Source of the DNA: Ceratotherium simum simum
Lineage: Eukaryota; Chordata; Mammalia; Perissodactyla; Rhinocerotidae
Direction of reading: 5' to 3'
Assembly: GCF_000283155.1 (NCBI RefSeq)
Contig: NW_004454171.1
Span: 9,620,283 to 9,684,282 of the forward strand
Length of the DNA: 64,000 nucleotides
Positions 24,301 to 38,221 of this stretch are shown here, piece by piece. Position 1 is the first letter of the stretch, and each line of letters opens with the position of its first letter. The position numbers and the translations under genes were made by a program. The notes beneath the pieces are model-generated. The model did not search any database and was not told where the DNA came from. It saw nothing but the letters and a program-made list of their open reading frames with translations.

Positions 24301-27300
24301 CATGTTTGGCTATCAAGAAAAAATTACGAGGCATATTAAAAGGCAAAAAATACAATTTGAAGAGACAGAGCAGCATCAGAACTAGACACGGCAGGATTAT
24401 TGGAATGATTAAACTAGGAATTTAAAACAATTATTAATATGCTAAGAGCTTTAGTGGATCAACTAGGCAGCATGCAAGAACAGATGGACAATGCAAGCAG
24501 AGAGATGGAAATCCTAAGAAAGAATCAAAAAGAAATGCTAGAGATAAAAACTCTGTAACAGCAATGAAGAATGCCTTTGACGGGCTTATTAGTAGACTGC
24601 ATGCAGCTGAGAAAAGAATCTCTGAGCTTGAGGATATATTAATGGAAACCTCCAAATCTGAAAAGCAAAGAGAACAAAGATTGAAAAACACAGAATAGAA
24701 TATCCAAGAACTGTGGGACAAATAAAAAGGTGTAATGTAGGTGTAATTGGGATGCAAGGAGAAAAAGAGGGAAAGGAACAGAAGAAATATTTGAAATAAC
24801 AATGACAGAATTTCCCCAAATCAATGTTAGACACCAAACCACAGATCCAGGAAGCTCAAAGAACACCAAGCAGGATAAATGCTAAAAAAATACACCTAGG
24901 CATATCATTTTCAAACTACAGACAATCAAAAATAGAGAAAAAACTGTAAGAAACAAGAGGGGAAAAACATTTTGCATATAGAGGAACAAAGATAAGAATC
25001 TCATTAGACTTCTCCCCAGAAACCATGCAAGCAAGAAGAGAGTAGAGTGAAATCTTTAAAACGTTGAGAGAAAAAAACACCAACCTAGAATTCTATACTC
25101 CACAAGATTATTCTTCAGAAGTGAAGGAAAAATAAGGACTTTCTCAGACAAATAAAAATTGAGGGAATTTTTTGCCAGTAGAGCTGCCTTGAAGAAATGA
25201 TATAAGAAGTTCTTTAGAGAGAAGAAAACTAACATAGGTCAGAAACTGGGATCTACATAAATAAAGGAAGAGTATCAAAGAAGGAATAAGTCAAGATAAA
25301 ACAAAAATTTATTTTTCTTACTCTTAATTGATCTAACAGATAACAGTTTGTTCAAAATAATAATAGGAACAATGTATTCAATTATGTATGCTTATGTATA
25401 TATATAATATATATGCTTATGTATTCTTATATTAATGAAATCAATGACAGCAATGATATAGGTACTAGAGAGAGGAAATAGGAAATTTTGTTATTATAAG
25501 GTGCTCACTATCTGTGAAGTACTATAGCGTTATTTGAAAGTGGACCTGGATTAGTTGTAAATATTTATTGAAAACTCTACGGCAACCACAAAAGAAGTAT
25601 AACTGATATGCTAAGAGAGGAGAGAAAATGGAATCACATAAAATGCTCAATTAAAACCACAACAGGCAGAAAAGGAGTGAAAGACAAAAATAGGAACAAA
25701 GAGCAAGGGCAACAATTAGAAGATAGTAACAAATGTGATAGATATTAATCCAACTACATCAGTAATCACCTTGAACATCAGTGGTCTAAATACACCAATT
25801 AAAAGACCGAGATTGTCAGAGGGATCAAAAAAACAAGATCTAATCATCTGTTGTCTACAAGAAACCCACTTTAAATATAAAGAACATATAGATTAAAAGT
25901 AAGTGGATGGAGAAAAATATACCATGCTAACACTAATCAAAAGAAAGCAGCAGTAGAGGCTGACTCGTGGCCTAGTAGTTAAGTTCGGCGCGCTCCACTT
26001 CAGTGGCCCAGGTTCGGTTCCCAGCTGTGGACCTACACCACTCATCGGTGGCCATGCTGTGGTGGCAACCCACATACAAAATAGAGGAAGATTGGCACGG
26101 ATGTTAGCTCAGGGCAAATCTTCCTCAAGCAAAAAAGAAAACAAGAGGAAGACTGGCAGCAGATGTTAGCTCAGGGCAAATCTTCCTCAACAACAACAAC
26201 AACAACAAAGAAAGCAGGAGTAATTATATTAATTTCAGACAGGGTGGACTTCAAAGCAAGGAAGTTATCAGTGATTAACAGGGGCATTACATAATGATAA
26301 TGGGTTCAATTCTCCAAAAGACACAATAATCTTTAATGTGTATGGGCCTAACAACTAAGCACCAAACTATGTGAGGCAAAAACTGATGGAACTGCAAGGA
26401 GAAAGAGATGAATCCACTGCCATAGTTGGACATTTCAATAACCCTCTATCAGAAATGGACCGATCCAGCAGGCAGAAAATCAATAAGGATGCAGTTGAAC
26501 TCAACATCATCACCCAACTGGATATAATTGACATCTATAGACTACTTCATCCAACAACAGCAGAATTCACATTCTTCTCTAGCTCACATGGAATATTCAC
26601 CAAGACAGACCACATCCTAGCTATAAAACATACCTTAACAAATTTAAAATAATAGACATCATACAATCTCTACTCTTAGACCACAATGGAATTAAACTAG
26701 AATAACAGAAAGATAAATGGAAAATCCCAAAATATGTGGTGATTAAATAATGCACTTCTAAGTAACACATGGGTCAAAGAATAAATCTCAAGAGAAATTA
26801 AAAAATATTTTGAACTAGACGAGAATGAAAACACAACTTACCAAAATTTGTGGGATGCAGTGAAAGCAGTGTTTAGAAGAAAATTTATAGCATTGAATGT
26901 ATGTATTAGAAAAGAAGAAAGATCTAAAACCAGTAATCTAAGTTTCCATTTTAGGAAACTAGAAAATGAAGAGCAAATTAAATCCAAAGTAAGCAGAAGA
27001 AAAGAAATAAGAAAAAGAGCACAAATCAAACTAGAAATCAATAAAGAAAAATCAATGAAACTAAAAGCTGTTTCTTGAAAAGATTAATAAAATCAATAAG
27101 CCTCTAGCCAGGCTAAGAAAAAAAGAGACAGGGAAAAAATTACTAACATCAGAAATAAAAGAGGAGACATCACTACAGTCCTCATGGAAATTAAAAGTAT
27201 ACTAAAGGAAAATTATGACCAATTCTGTGCACCAAAATTTGATTACCTAGATGAAAGGCACTAATTTCTTGAAAGACATAATTTGCCAAACTCACACAAG

Positions 27301-30175
27301 AGGAAACAGACAATCTGTATAGGCTCAAATCTATTAAGAAAATTGAATCAATAATTAATAACCTTCCAAAATAGAAAGCTCCAGGCCCAGATGGGTTCAC
27401 TGGTGAATTATACCAGACATTCCATGTAGAATTTATACCAATTCTCTACAATCTCCTTCAGATGGTAGAAGCAGAGGGAATACTTCTTATCTCATTCTGT
27501 GAGGCCAGCATTAACCTAATACCAAAACCAGACAAAGATATTATAAGAAAACTATAGACAAATATCTCTCACGAACACAGAGGAAAAAATCCTCAACAAA
27601 ATATTAGCAAATTGAACTCAACAACATACAAAAAGAATTATACACCACAACCAAGTAGGATATATCCCAGGATGCAAGTAAACATTAGAAAATCAATTTA
27701 TGTAATCCATCACATCAACAGGATAAAGAAAAAATATCACATTATCATATCAATGAACGCAGAAAAAGTATTTGAGAAAACCCAACAGCCATTCATGACA
27801 AAAACCCTCAGTAAATTAGGAATACAGGGGAACTTCCTCAACTTGGTACAGAATATCTAAAAAAAACCCTAGAGGTAACATCATACTTAATGGTGAGAAA
27901 TGGAAAGCTTTCCCACTAAGGTCAAGAACAAGGCAGGGATGTCCCCTCTCTCCACTCCTTTTCAATATCTTACTGGAAGTTCTAGCCAATGCAAGAAGAC
28001 AAAAAAAGAACATGAAAGGTATATACAGATTGGGAGGGAAGAAATAAATCTGTCTTTGTAGATGATAAGATCATCTATGTGGAAAATGTGAAAGAAGTGA
28101 CAAGAAAACTTCTAGAACTAATAAGCGATAACTGCAAGTTTGCAAGATACAGGTTAATATACAAAAGTCAGTCACTTTCCTATATACCAACAATGAACAA
28201 GGGGAATTTGAAATTAGGAACACAATACCATTTACATTAGCACCTCCCCAAAATGAAATAGTTATAAATCTAACAATATACGTATAAGATCTATATGAGA
28301 AAATTACAAAACTCTGATGAAAGAAATCAAAGAAGAACTAAATAAATGGAGAGATATTCCATGTTCATGGATAGGAAGACTCAATATTGTTAAGATGTCA
28401 GTTCTTCCAACTTGATCTATAGATTCAATGCAATCCCAATCAAAATCCCAGCAAGTTATTTTGTGGATATCAACAAACAGATTCTAATGTTTACATGGAG
28501 GGCAAAAGACCCAAAATAGCCAACACGATATTGAAGGAGAAGAAAAAAGTTGGAGGACTGACAATGCCTGACTTCAAGACTTCCTATAAAGCTACTGTAA
28601 TCAAGACAGTGTGGTAGTGGCAAAAGAACAGACGAATAGATCTATGGAACAGACAGAGAGCCCAGAAATAGACTCCTGTAAACATAGTTAGCTGATCTTT
28701 GACAAAGGAGCAAAGGCAATACAATGAAGCAAAGACAGTCTTTTCAACAAATCATGCTGAAAACTGGACATCCACATGCCAAAAAAAAGAGAAAAGAATC
28801 CAAACACAGACCTTACACCATTCACAAAAGTTAACTCAAAATGGGCCATAGACCCAAATGTGTAAAACACAAAACTATAAAATTCGTAGAAGATAAAATA
28901 GGAGAAAACCTGGACAATAACGGGTATGGTGATGAGTTCTTAGACACAACACCAAAGGCATGATCCATGAAAGAAATAATTGATAAACTGGACTTCACTA
29001 AAATTAAAAACTTCTGCCAAGCAAAAGACAATTTCAAGAGAATGAGAAGACAAGCCACAACCTGGGAGAAAATATTTGCAAAACACACATCTGATAAGGA
29101 CTGTTATCCAAAATATACAAAGAACTCTTAAAAGTCAACAATAAGAAAACAAACAACTCAAACAAAAAAATGGGCTAAAAGCCTTAACAAACACCTCACC
29201 AAAGAAGAGATAGAGATGTCAAACAAGCATAAGAAATGATGCTCCACATCATATGTCATCAGGTAGATGCAAATTAAAACCACAATGAGATATCACTACA
29301 TGTTTATTAGAATGGCCAAAATCCAGAACACTGACAACACCAAATGCTGGCGAGGATGTGGAGCAACAATAACTCTCATTCATTGCTAGTGGGAATGCAA
29401 ACTGGTACAACCACTCTGGAAGACATTTTGGCGGTTTCTTACAAAACTAAACATACTCTTACCATATGATCCAGCAACTGAGGTCCTTGGTATTTACCCC
29501 AATGAGTTGAAAACTTATAACCACACAAAAACCTGCACACGGATGTTGGTAGCAGCTTTGTTCATAATTGCCCAAATTTGAAGCAACCAAGATGTCCTTC
29601 AGCAAGTGAATGGATAAATAAACTGTGGTACATCCAGACAATGGAATGTTATTCAATATTATCCCGGGTTAAAAAAAAAAAAAAAAACTGAGCTATCAAG
29701 ACATGAAAAGACATGGAGAAACTTTAAATGCATATTACTAAGTGAAAGAAGCCAATCTGAAAAGTCTACATACTGTATCATTTCAACTATATGACTTTCT
29801 GGAAAAGGCAAAACTATGGAGACAGTGAAAAGATCAGTGGTTGTCAGGGGTTGCGGGAGGGAAGGATGAGTATTCAGAGCAGAGAGGGTCTTTAGGGCAG
29901 TGAAAGTACTCCGTATAATACTGTAACAGTTGATACATTTCATACATTTGTCCAAACTCAAAGAAAGGACACCACCAAGAGTGACTCTTAATGAAAACTA
30001 TGGACTTTGGGTGATGATGTGCCAATGAGGTTCATCAGTTGTAACAAATGTAACACTCTAGTGCGGGATGTTGATAATGGGGGAGGCTATGCATGTGTGG
30101 GGTAGGAGTATGTATATCTGTACCTTCTCAATTTTCCTGTGAACCTAAAACTGCTGTAAAAATAGTCTTTAAAAA
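24300..30175 (+). mobile_element. Near-complete but inactive L1, interrupted by an ERE
   Basis: About 5.9 kb in L1 order. ORF1-like coiled-coil text is at about 24400-24850. The ORF2 endonuclease region has an LQETHF-type motif near 25855. The reverse transcriptase region runs 27500-28150, where ggcagggatgtcccctctct gives the Q-G-C-P-L-S-P block at about 27930. The usual F-A-D-D site at about 28055 reads F-V-D-D-K, and stops recur. The C-terminal part and a 3'UTR ending near gtctttaaaaaaaact close it. An ERE sits in ORF2 at 25951-26206. It cannot encode functional proteins. Confidence 0.85.
25951..26206 (+). repeat. ERE SINE inserted in L1 ORF2
   Basis: An older ERE variant in sense orientation: aggctgactcgtggcctag at the start, gtggccatgctgtggtggca in the body, two gatgttagctcagggcaaat blocks, then a (CAA)n tail. 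The target-site duplication aaagaaagcag is exact at 25940-25950 and 26207-26217. The L1 reading resumes directly afterwards. Confidence 0.92.
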
Positions 30176-30830
30176 AAACTTTCCTAGGTCTCCTCCTCCT
30201 GTATATTATGCAGTACCATCTCAGTTGAGATAGAAATTTTACCTTTGCTCTCTTTAGAAATCATTTATTCTTTCAGTACACAGAAGTTTTCCTTAGAAAC
30301 AAAGGGGAACATATCCACATATATTTACTTTTCCAACGCTGCAGTTAAAGATATTTGGAGTTTTAGGACATCTCTGTCTTTATCTTATAATCTCTAGCTT
30401 TGTTTCAAGGTTCTGCCAAAAACCATTACGAGAGTAATTTTTACAGAAGCTCATTAAGGGCTTCAACACACAATTCATGCGGGTTTAAAATAACATGGTT
30501 AAAGGTTTGATGTTTGTTCCACATCAATAACTATTTAAGATACTCTATTCAGTCTTTCCTGCAAGTTAACAAATAAAAATACTTAATATGAAAATGTACA
30601 ACTTGATAAAGTGATTAATGTGGATTCCTGTTCTTCCTTGTTAGTATTTCAAAAATAAGGAATACATTTTGAAAGAGAAAAAAAGTAACAGTGCTATTGA
30701 TTAGTATGCATTCTGGGTTGAGACTGTTCCCTGAGTCTGGGAGGGCATAATATCACCATGTCTCGGAGGAGAGTTCAAATGTCCAGGAGATCCAAATCTT
30801 TCAAGTGTCTAGGTCAGAAGGAAAAAGGGC
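30176..30830. other. MYO3A intron, no recognised element
   Basis: Unassigned AT-rich intron sequence with no coding or repeat signal that I can name. Confidence 0.4.
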
Positions 30831-31400
30831 TGGAGCTAAAATAGCAGCAGGGGAAGGGAAAGCAGAGGAGAGGTGTCAACGTTATTCTAAAGATCAGCTC
30901 CCAAGTATTTAGACATGGAAAGTGAAGGAAGGGTCAGAGGTTTGATATAAATGGAGGAGGATGGTTCCCTTCCCTAAAAAAGGGACCATGGAAAAGAAAC
31001 AGGTTTAGGACAATGTGTATTCAGCTGAATTTGATACAGAGGCAAGATATCCAGGTAGTAGGAAATGAAAAACGTGAACTTAGGAGAGAACGAGAAGTAC
31101 ATCTTTGGCTGTCAATCACGTAGAACAATCTGTTGAGGCCATGATGTCAGAAGAAATTGCTAAGTGAGGGAGCATAGAGAGAAAAGAGAAACACTCCAAG
31201 GACAAATCTTTGGTAAATACACATTTGGGGAATGAAGGGATGAATCTAAGTCAGAGAAGAAAAACTCAGAGAGGTGGGAGAGGAACCAGGAGAATCCAGT
31301 CATGGAGGCAAAGACAGGTGAACTTTCAAGAAAAGGGGTGTCCACAGGCTCAGATGCTGACATGAGGACTGGCACCTCCTTGAGAATGGCTGTACTCACA
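30830..31400 (-). repeat. L2 3'UTR region, reversed
   Basis: Text such as aggaaccaggagaatccagt, tttcaagaaaaggggtgtcc and cagatgctgacatgaggact matches the reversed L2 3' region. Confidence 0.6.
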
Positions 31401-32389
31401 CTTTCCACATGTCCAGTCATTACTTGTTGCAGTCACCAGTAACACTGCACTGAACCCTAACATTGCACATGAGCAAGGTTAGAACAAAACCAAAAGTCTA
31501 GTTCTTGTCTTTTCTCACCACAAAATAATAAAACTTCTCTAAGACTGACACAGCATATAATTTAGTTTGCTTTGTTCTACTGAAATCACATTGATTGCTC
31601 TGTGTGTCACACCTTGAACGCTAAAATGATGCAGTGTGCAATTAGAGGAGTGACTCATAAATGGAGACATGCAAAATTGGTGGTTTTCTCTTTAATTATC
31701 AGTTTACATTTACTGAGAATTGGAATTTGACAGGATCTGGAGATGCTATAGGAAATATACTGACCTTCAGTGGATAAACAATGGAGAGTTAAAGAAACAG
31801 GAAAAGGAGATATTGCCAAAACTACGCATCTCATGTCTTGCCCTGAGTACATCCAAGTTGTACTTAAGAAGACAGAGCACCAGAGCATCCCACACATGCT
31901 CATATGACCAGTGGTTCCCAGGTCAGAATGTCCTGGGGACAAACAGAGGGTCTCAGCAAGTTACTAAATAATATTTCTCTGACTCTGGCCCCACCCCTAA
32001 TTGTGGATCTTTGAAGATTTCTTCAGAGTCTCACTCGGCCATTTGCAGGAAGGTTTCAGGGCCGTCTCCTGTGTGTTCACCTGCCGTGGACCCTGGGGAT
32101 CAGCAAGCAGCAAGGCCTCTAACACCCTCAAAACTGTGGCAAAGTCCTCACAAGGGGGTGGCTTTCTCCACTTGTGAAACCTTTGAATCTTTGACAAAGC
32201 GGCCAACAATAAGGCTTGGAAAGCCTCCACTAAGACTCCCTCCTTCAAGACATGCGGTCTCCTCTATCCATCTCCCTTGCCACCTACCTGCTCACACTTA
32301 GCAGATGAACTCATTGCCTACTTTCCTGAGAGACTAGAAACCAAGTGATCGGCAAGCTTTGCATCAAAGCTTCCACCGCTCTCCAGGAG
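31401..32389. other. MYO3A intron, unassigned
   Basis: Short overlapping frames on both strands (31655-32301) with no recognisable product. Positions about 31890-32010 have the feel of an old DNA-transposon fragment but the match is too weak to name. Confidence 0.35.
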
Positions 32390-32518
32390 GCCGTGAGCTG
32401 CTTTACTGCAGGACTCCCATCTTACTCAGCTTTCTCTCTCCTGTGCCTAGTACAGGTCCTGGCACATAGCAGGCACTCAATAATTATTTGCTAAATGGAT
32501 GAATGAATGAATGAATGG
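32390..32518 (+). repeat. L2 3' end, sense
   Basis: cctggcacatagcaggcact, then caataattatttgctaaatg and (gaat)n are the diagnostic L2 terminus. Confidence 0.75.
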
Positions 32519-32730
32519 TGGGCTTTGGAGTCAGACAGAGAGACATGAGTTCAAACCGCAACTCAAGGCAATTTATCACAATTCTCTTAGTCTCAGTTTC
32601 CTCAGGTATAAAATAGACAATAATATCCTGTCATATCAATGTAAGAATTAAAAGAGATAATGGTTATTAAGTGCTTAGCACAGCGCCTGACACAGAGTAA
32701 TTGCTCCATAAATAATATTTCCCCTTCCTC
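32519..32730 (+). repeat. MIR, sense
   Basis: ggctttggagtcagacagag, tctcagtttcctcaggtata and agtgcttagcacagcgcctg match the MIR consensus in order. Confidence 0.8.
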
Positions 32731-33119
32731 CACCTCTGCTACTTTGTTGGTGTCTCGTGTAGCGTCTGGTACAGTGCTGGGCATGGGAGAGAAACGCCAT
32801 CAACGCTTGCTGAACTAAATTGTAGTAACAGGAGAATAGTGCCTGAAACAGCTATAATTTACATATACGAGAACTATCTAGCATCTACTCTAATATGCTC
32901 ATTTTCTTTTTGAAATTAAGTAGCCTCTTTTAAAAATTTCTTCTCTAAAATCATCTGCATTTAGAAGATGATTTAACTCACAACTTACAGGATAGTACCG
33001 TCATTAGAAATATAAAAATAAATGTGGTCAGAGATTGGGGTGGGATGACATGGGCAGAGGCAAAAAGAGAAGGAAAAAACTTATTCCCTTCAAAGAAAGG
33101 GTAAATTCATTTAAAAAAA

Positions 33120-33560
33120 ATAATTGTCTGCTCTGGTTCTTCTCTGCCACCTCAGATCCATTCCCCACTCTTCTTTGCCTCGCTCTGTGACCCCAAAAGC
33201 CAACCTCTGCAGACTGCAATACCTGGGCTCCTTGCTCTCTGGCTTCCAGTGGGGTTCAGCCAATAGGAAGCACAGGGAGGAGACTGGAAGGAGGGAGAAG
33301 AGAGAGGTCGGGGTATCTGCCCCCTTGCTCTCTCCCTCACAGCGGTGTACTCCTTTATGGCAACAGCTCCTGAGGGACAGCCCCTCCGGCACAGCCCTAG
33401 TCTCACCAGGCTCTGCAGTGCTGTCCCTCCTTCTGGCCTGGGGTAGTAACGGTCTCACCGCTGTTCCTCTGCGGGTACCTCACCATTTATTCTTGGTTCT
33501 TCAGTGCCCCTCCACCTCTGTAAATAGTCCTCTCAGTCAAACCCTTTGAACTTGTTCTTT
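33120..33560. repeat. GC-rich interspersed repeat of uncertain family
   Basis: Text including ttcagccaataggaagcaca and tctgcgggtacctcaccatt resembles a mammal-wide repeat that I recognise but cannot name. Open frames of 84-141 codons on both strands here are by-products of the GC content. Confidence 0.45.
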
Positions 33561-34265
<705 letters not shown>

Positions 34266-35834
34266 CTAGAGAAAATGTCAGGATATTAAAAAAAATGAAA
34301 AAAATTAATTTTGTACATAATAAAATGTGTCTTCTTTGATAAACACTTTATGTAGACAGCACATAAAAGCACATTCTTGGCATACTGCCAGGTGTTACAA
34401 CCTGGTATATTCTTCCCTCCCATATGCGCATTCACCCACTTGCTTTCTTAGAGGGGTGAAGCAATATTCTACTCTTTTCCTATTCAAATATAGTTCTGTT
34501 CAGCGCCTGATTTACAAACACAATTTATAAGCAGTCTACACACACTGAGGTACACCTCTCGTTTCATTATTCCTCCTCCACCTGCCTGGGCCCCCATCCA
34601 AACGTCCCTCAAAGCCAGAACCACTTCCATGGAAGCTGCTAAACCTGAAACTAAGGGAGTAAAGATGATTTGTGAATTCAAAAGTAGAGGAAAAGGAATA
34701 ATTGTGAAAATTGAGAATAGCTCAGAAGTGTGGATGGGAGGAGGCCTCCCAGCAGGCCTATTTGGCTGGTCCTCTATTTTCTCCTACCCCATCGCATATT
34801 CTCCTCCCCTCAAACGAATATCATGTTTTTGTTTTTTTTTTCCCCTTTACCACTTTACTTGAAATGCCACCAAGCAGATATTTATTTGGGTTAACAAGCA
34901 ACTGCTTTTAGAAAAGCATCCCCCTCTTAGAGGTTTAAGGAGGTATCAGTCATTCACATCTTGATAGAAACTGGATCGAGTAGATTATTTTCAGTGTAAT
35001 ACCTTAATCAGCTCTGTTAAAGGCATGAAATTTTATAAGTAAGGAGAGGAGCAGTAGGTATTTCTGGAACATAGGCTACATTAGAATTTGGGTGGCTGGA
35101 GGGGGCATTCACAGTGAGCTTTTGAGGGCATATAAGTATCTTCTAGAAGAGGCAATGAGGGGTGAGAGAAGAGAGCAGCCAGAATTGGGACAAACTTGAG
35201 TCTTTTAAAATGTTGTTTGGGGCTGGCCTTGTACCCAGGAAATGGTGAGAAAACATCTTCATCTACCTGCATTAAATAGCAGTGCCCTGCAAAGTAAGGT
35301 TTCGAGGACTGCGTATTACAATGGTAAATTCTATCTGCTAAACATTCCATTTTTGCATCTGGTAAATTTTTATCAATGAGATAAGTATCCGATAAGGGTA
35401 GAATTCTGATATACATATATCACCATCCCCAACTAATATCAAATCACACTTTTAAATCTAGAACAAGATAAAGAGATTAGATAAGTTTGCTGAACATCTA
35501 CATAACATCATTCATGCACAAGTTAATCCATTATGGATGAGAACCTCTATCGCCCACAAATCAAGAAAGAATAGCAAAGGCCCTTGCAGAAGGCCATTGA
35601 GTAAATTAATTCAGATGTTCAACTCTTCTATGCCAGGATAGTGGCAAAAATTTTAACATGACTCTAATTGTAACCATGTAGATCATAATAAAAATTTTTC
35701 ACAGGGATAAGTTGTACACAATGATTTTTTTTAGCTATTAGCCTAATGAGAATACATGATTCTTGACTTATCTCATTTCAAGGACTCTACCTGGAAAATC
35801 AAACCATGTCTTTATCCTCATCTTCCCTTGTTAA
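34266..35834. other. MYO3A intron, no recognised element
   Basis: Unassigned. Small frames at 34327-34911 and 35081-35416 have no domain or splice support. Confidence 0.4.
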
Positions 35835-37300
35835 AAAAATTAAGATATAATTTACATACAATAAGATTCATCCTTTATAGTGTACAGTTGTGAACGTTTT
35901 TACAAACATATACACTCATATAACCCCCACTAAAATCCACATATAGAACAATTCCATCATCCCCCAAAATTGTCTTGTTGCCCTTTGTAGTCAACCCTTC
36001 CCTCCATCCCCAGCCTCTGACAATCACCGATCTGTTTCTGTCTCTATGTTAAGTTTGCAAGAATGACCAATAAATTGAATCATACAGTATGCAGTCTTCT
36101 GAATGTGGCTTCTTTGACTTAGCGTAATGCATTTGAGATTTATCTAAATCTCATCCAATGAGCTTCATTGCTTGTATCAGTGTTTGTTCTTTTTTTATTG
36201 CTGAGTAATATTCCATTGTATGGATGTACCATAGTCTGTTTATCCATTCCCTTGTTTGGTTGTTTCTACTTCCTAGAGATTATGAATGAAACTACTATAA
36301 ATATTTGTCTGTGGTTTTTGTATGAACATGGGCTTTCATTTAATTTGGATAAATACCTAGGAGTAGGATTGCTGGGTTGTATGTTAAGTGTAATTTAACT
36401 TTATAAGAAACTTCCAAACTCCTTTCCAAAGTGACTGTACCATTTTGCAATCTCACAAGCAATATATGAGAGTTCTCGTTGCTCCACATCCTTGTCAGCA
36501 TCCAGTATTGCCAGAATTTTAAAAATTTTTAGCCATTTTAATAGGTATGTAATGGTGTCTCATTGTGGTTTTAATTTGCATTTCCCTAATGACTATCAAT
36601 GTTGAACATGTTTTTATTTGTTTATTTGCCATCCACATATTGCTTTTGGAGAAGTGACTGTTCAAATCTTTTGTTCATTTTTTAATTGTTATTTGATTTC
36701 TTATTATTGAGTTTTAAGAGTTTTTTTAAAACATATATATTAAGGATACAAGTCTTTTATTAGATATGTGACTTGCAAATAGTTTCTTTGAGTCTGTAGC
36801 TTGTGGTTTCATTTTCTTAATGGTGTCATTCAGAGAACAAAAGTTCTTAATTTTGGTGAAATCTAATTTTTCCCTTTATGGATTATGTTTTTTATGTTGT
36901 ATCTAACAATTATTGCAGCTTTATAGTAAGTCTCGAAATCAACTAGTGTTAATCCTCCAACTTTTTTTTTTTCAAAATTGTTTGGTTATTATAGTTCCTT
37001 TGCCTTTCCATATAAATTTTTGACTCAGCTTGTAAATTTCTATGAAAAGAAATGCTGCTGGGATTTTTATTGTAATTGCATTGAATCTACAGATCAATTT
37101 GTGGAGAACTGGCAAGTTAATAATATTGAGTCTTTTAATCCATGAACATGGTATATCTCTTATTTAGATCTTCTTTGATTTCTTTTATCAACTTTTTCTG
37201 TTTCTCAGCATACAAATCTTGCACATGTTTTATAAGATTTAGATTTAAATAGTTCATTTTATTTGGTGCTATTGTAAATAATACTTTTAAATTTCAATTT
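35835..37300 (-). repeat. L1 3' end, reversed
   Basis: Reversed L1 3'UTR at the left (ttaagatataatttacatac) followed by reversed ORF2 (tattccattgtatggatgta, aggattgctgggttgtatgt, ttgaatctacagatcaattt). It ends about 360 bp before the P-loop exon and is a different subfamily from the 7965-8665 copy. Confidence 0.85.
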
Positions 37301-37639
37301 CCAATTAATCATTACTGGTATATATAATACAGAAATACAATTTATTTTTGTATATTAACTCCCCTTTAACCTACTAGCAACAAAAGGAGAGAGTAAAGAA
37401 AGCATTCAGTGAATGAGTTGGAGCTAAAAAGAGAGAAAAATCATATTTATAAAGCCTTGTCTACTAAGAGTGAGAAAAGTTAGAATATCCTCAAAACAGA
37501 GCATATGCTTTTTATATTGTTATATTTTAAACTCACAAATAATAACAAGTGTGTTTTCTAATTTCTGTGCATTATTAAATGTGGGAACTAGCGAATATTA
37601 ATCTAATCAGTTATATTAAGTTCTAAAGTATTTCTGTTA

Positions 37640-37813
<174 letters not shown>

Positions 37814-37852
37814 CTAAGAAGGGCATTTCTAAGAACGTGAGACTCTCCTTAC

Positions 37853-37957
37853 CTGATCTGAGTTGCATGTTACCATAGACTGGTATCCTAAGTCAGCCAT
37901 CGCAAAAATGTGAGGAGGATTGGCAGTTCTCTTTGCTCCAATATATAGTTTGGAATG
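37853..37957 (-). CDS. MYO3A: MYO3A exon: purine-binding loop region
   Basis: A 105-bp, 35-codon, phase-0 exon beginning [20 protein letters not shown] and ending [15 protein letters not shown]. The N-P-P-H-I-(F/Y)-A-x-A-D motif is the myosin segment that contacts the adenine of ATP. The donor is CAG|gtaagg and the acceptor is acttttag. Only a 105-bp intron separates it from the P-loop exon. An ERE SINE lies 12-25 bp upstream of its acceptor, target-site duplication included, so the branch-point context of this exon has been rebuilt (see findings). Confidence 0.95.
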
Positions 37958-37981
37958 CTAAAAGTTAAAAAGAACACTTTT

Positions 37982-38221
37982 GGGGCCGGCCCCGTGGCAC
38001 AGTGGTTAAGTTCGCGCACTCCGCTGCTGGCGGCCCAGGTTCAGATCCTGGGCACGCACCGAGGCACCGCTTGTCAGGCCAGGCTGTGGCAGTGTCTCAT
38101 ATAAAGTAGAGGAAGATGGGCACGGATGTTAGCCTGGGGCCAGTCTTCCTCAGCAAAAAAAGAGGAGGATTGGCATGGATGTTAGCTCAAGGCTGATCTT
38201 CCTCACAAAAAAAAAAAAAAA
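37982..38221 (+). repeat. ERE SINE abutting the acceptor of a MYO3A exon
   Basis: A well-preserved ERE, antisense to MYO3A: ggggccggccccgtggcac, gaggaagatgggcacggatg, gatcttcctcac, then oligo-A. The target-site duplication is a(a)agaacactttt at about 37969-37981 and aagaacacgtttt at 38222-38234, with one mismatch. The exon at 37853-37957 begins only 25 bp to the left of the SINE body. Confidence 0.95.

Noticed and set aside
25951..26206. A possible tRNA gene, because of tRNA-like box sequences
   Set aside because: The A/B-box-like sequence belongs to the tRNA-derived head of an ERE SINE; the same holds for all other ERE copies. No independent tRNA fold is present.
33111..33549. Open frames of 84-141 codons on both strands
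   Set aside because: Overlapping antisense frames in a GC-rich interspersed repeat; no recognisable protein.
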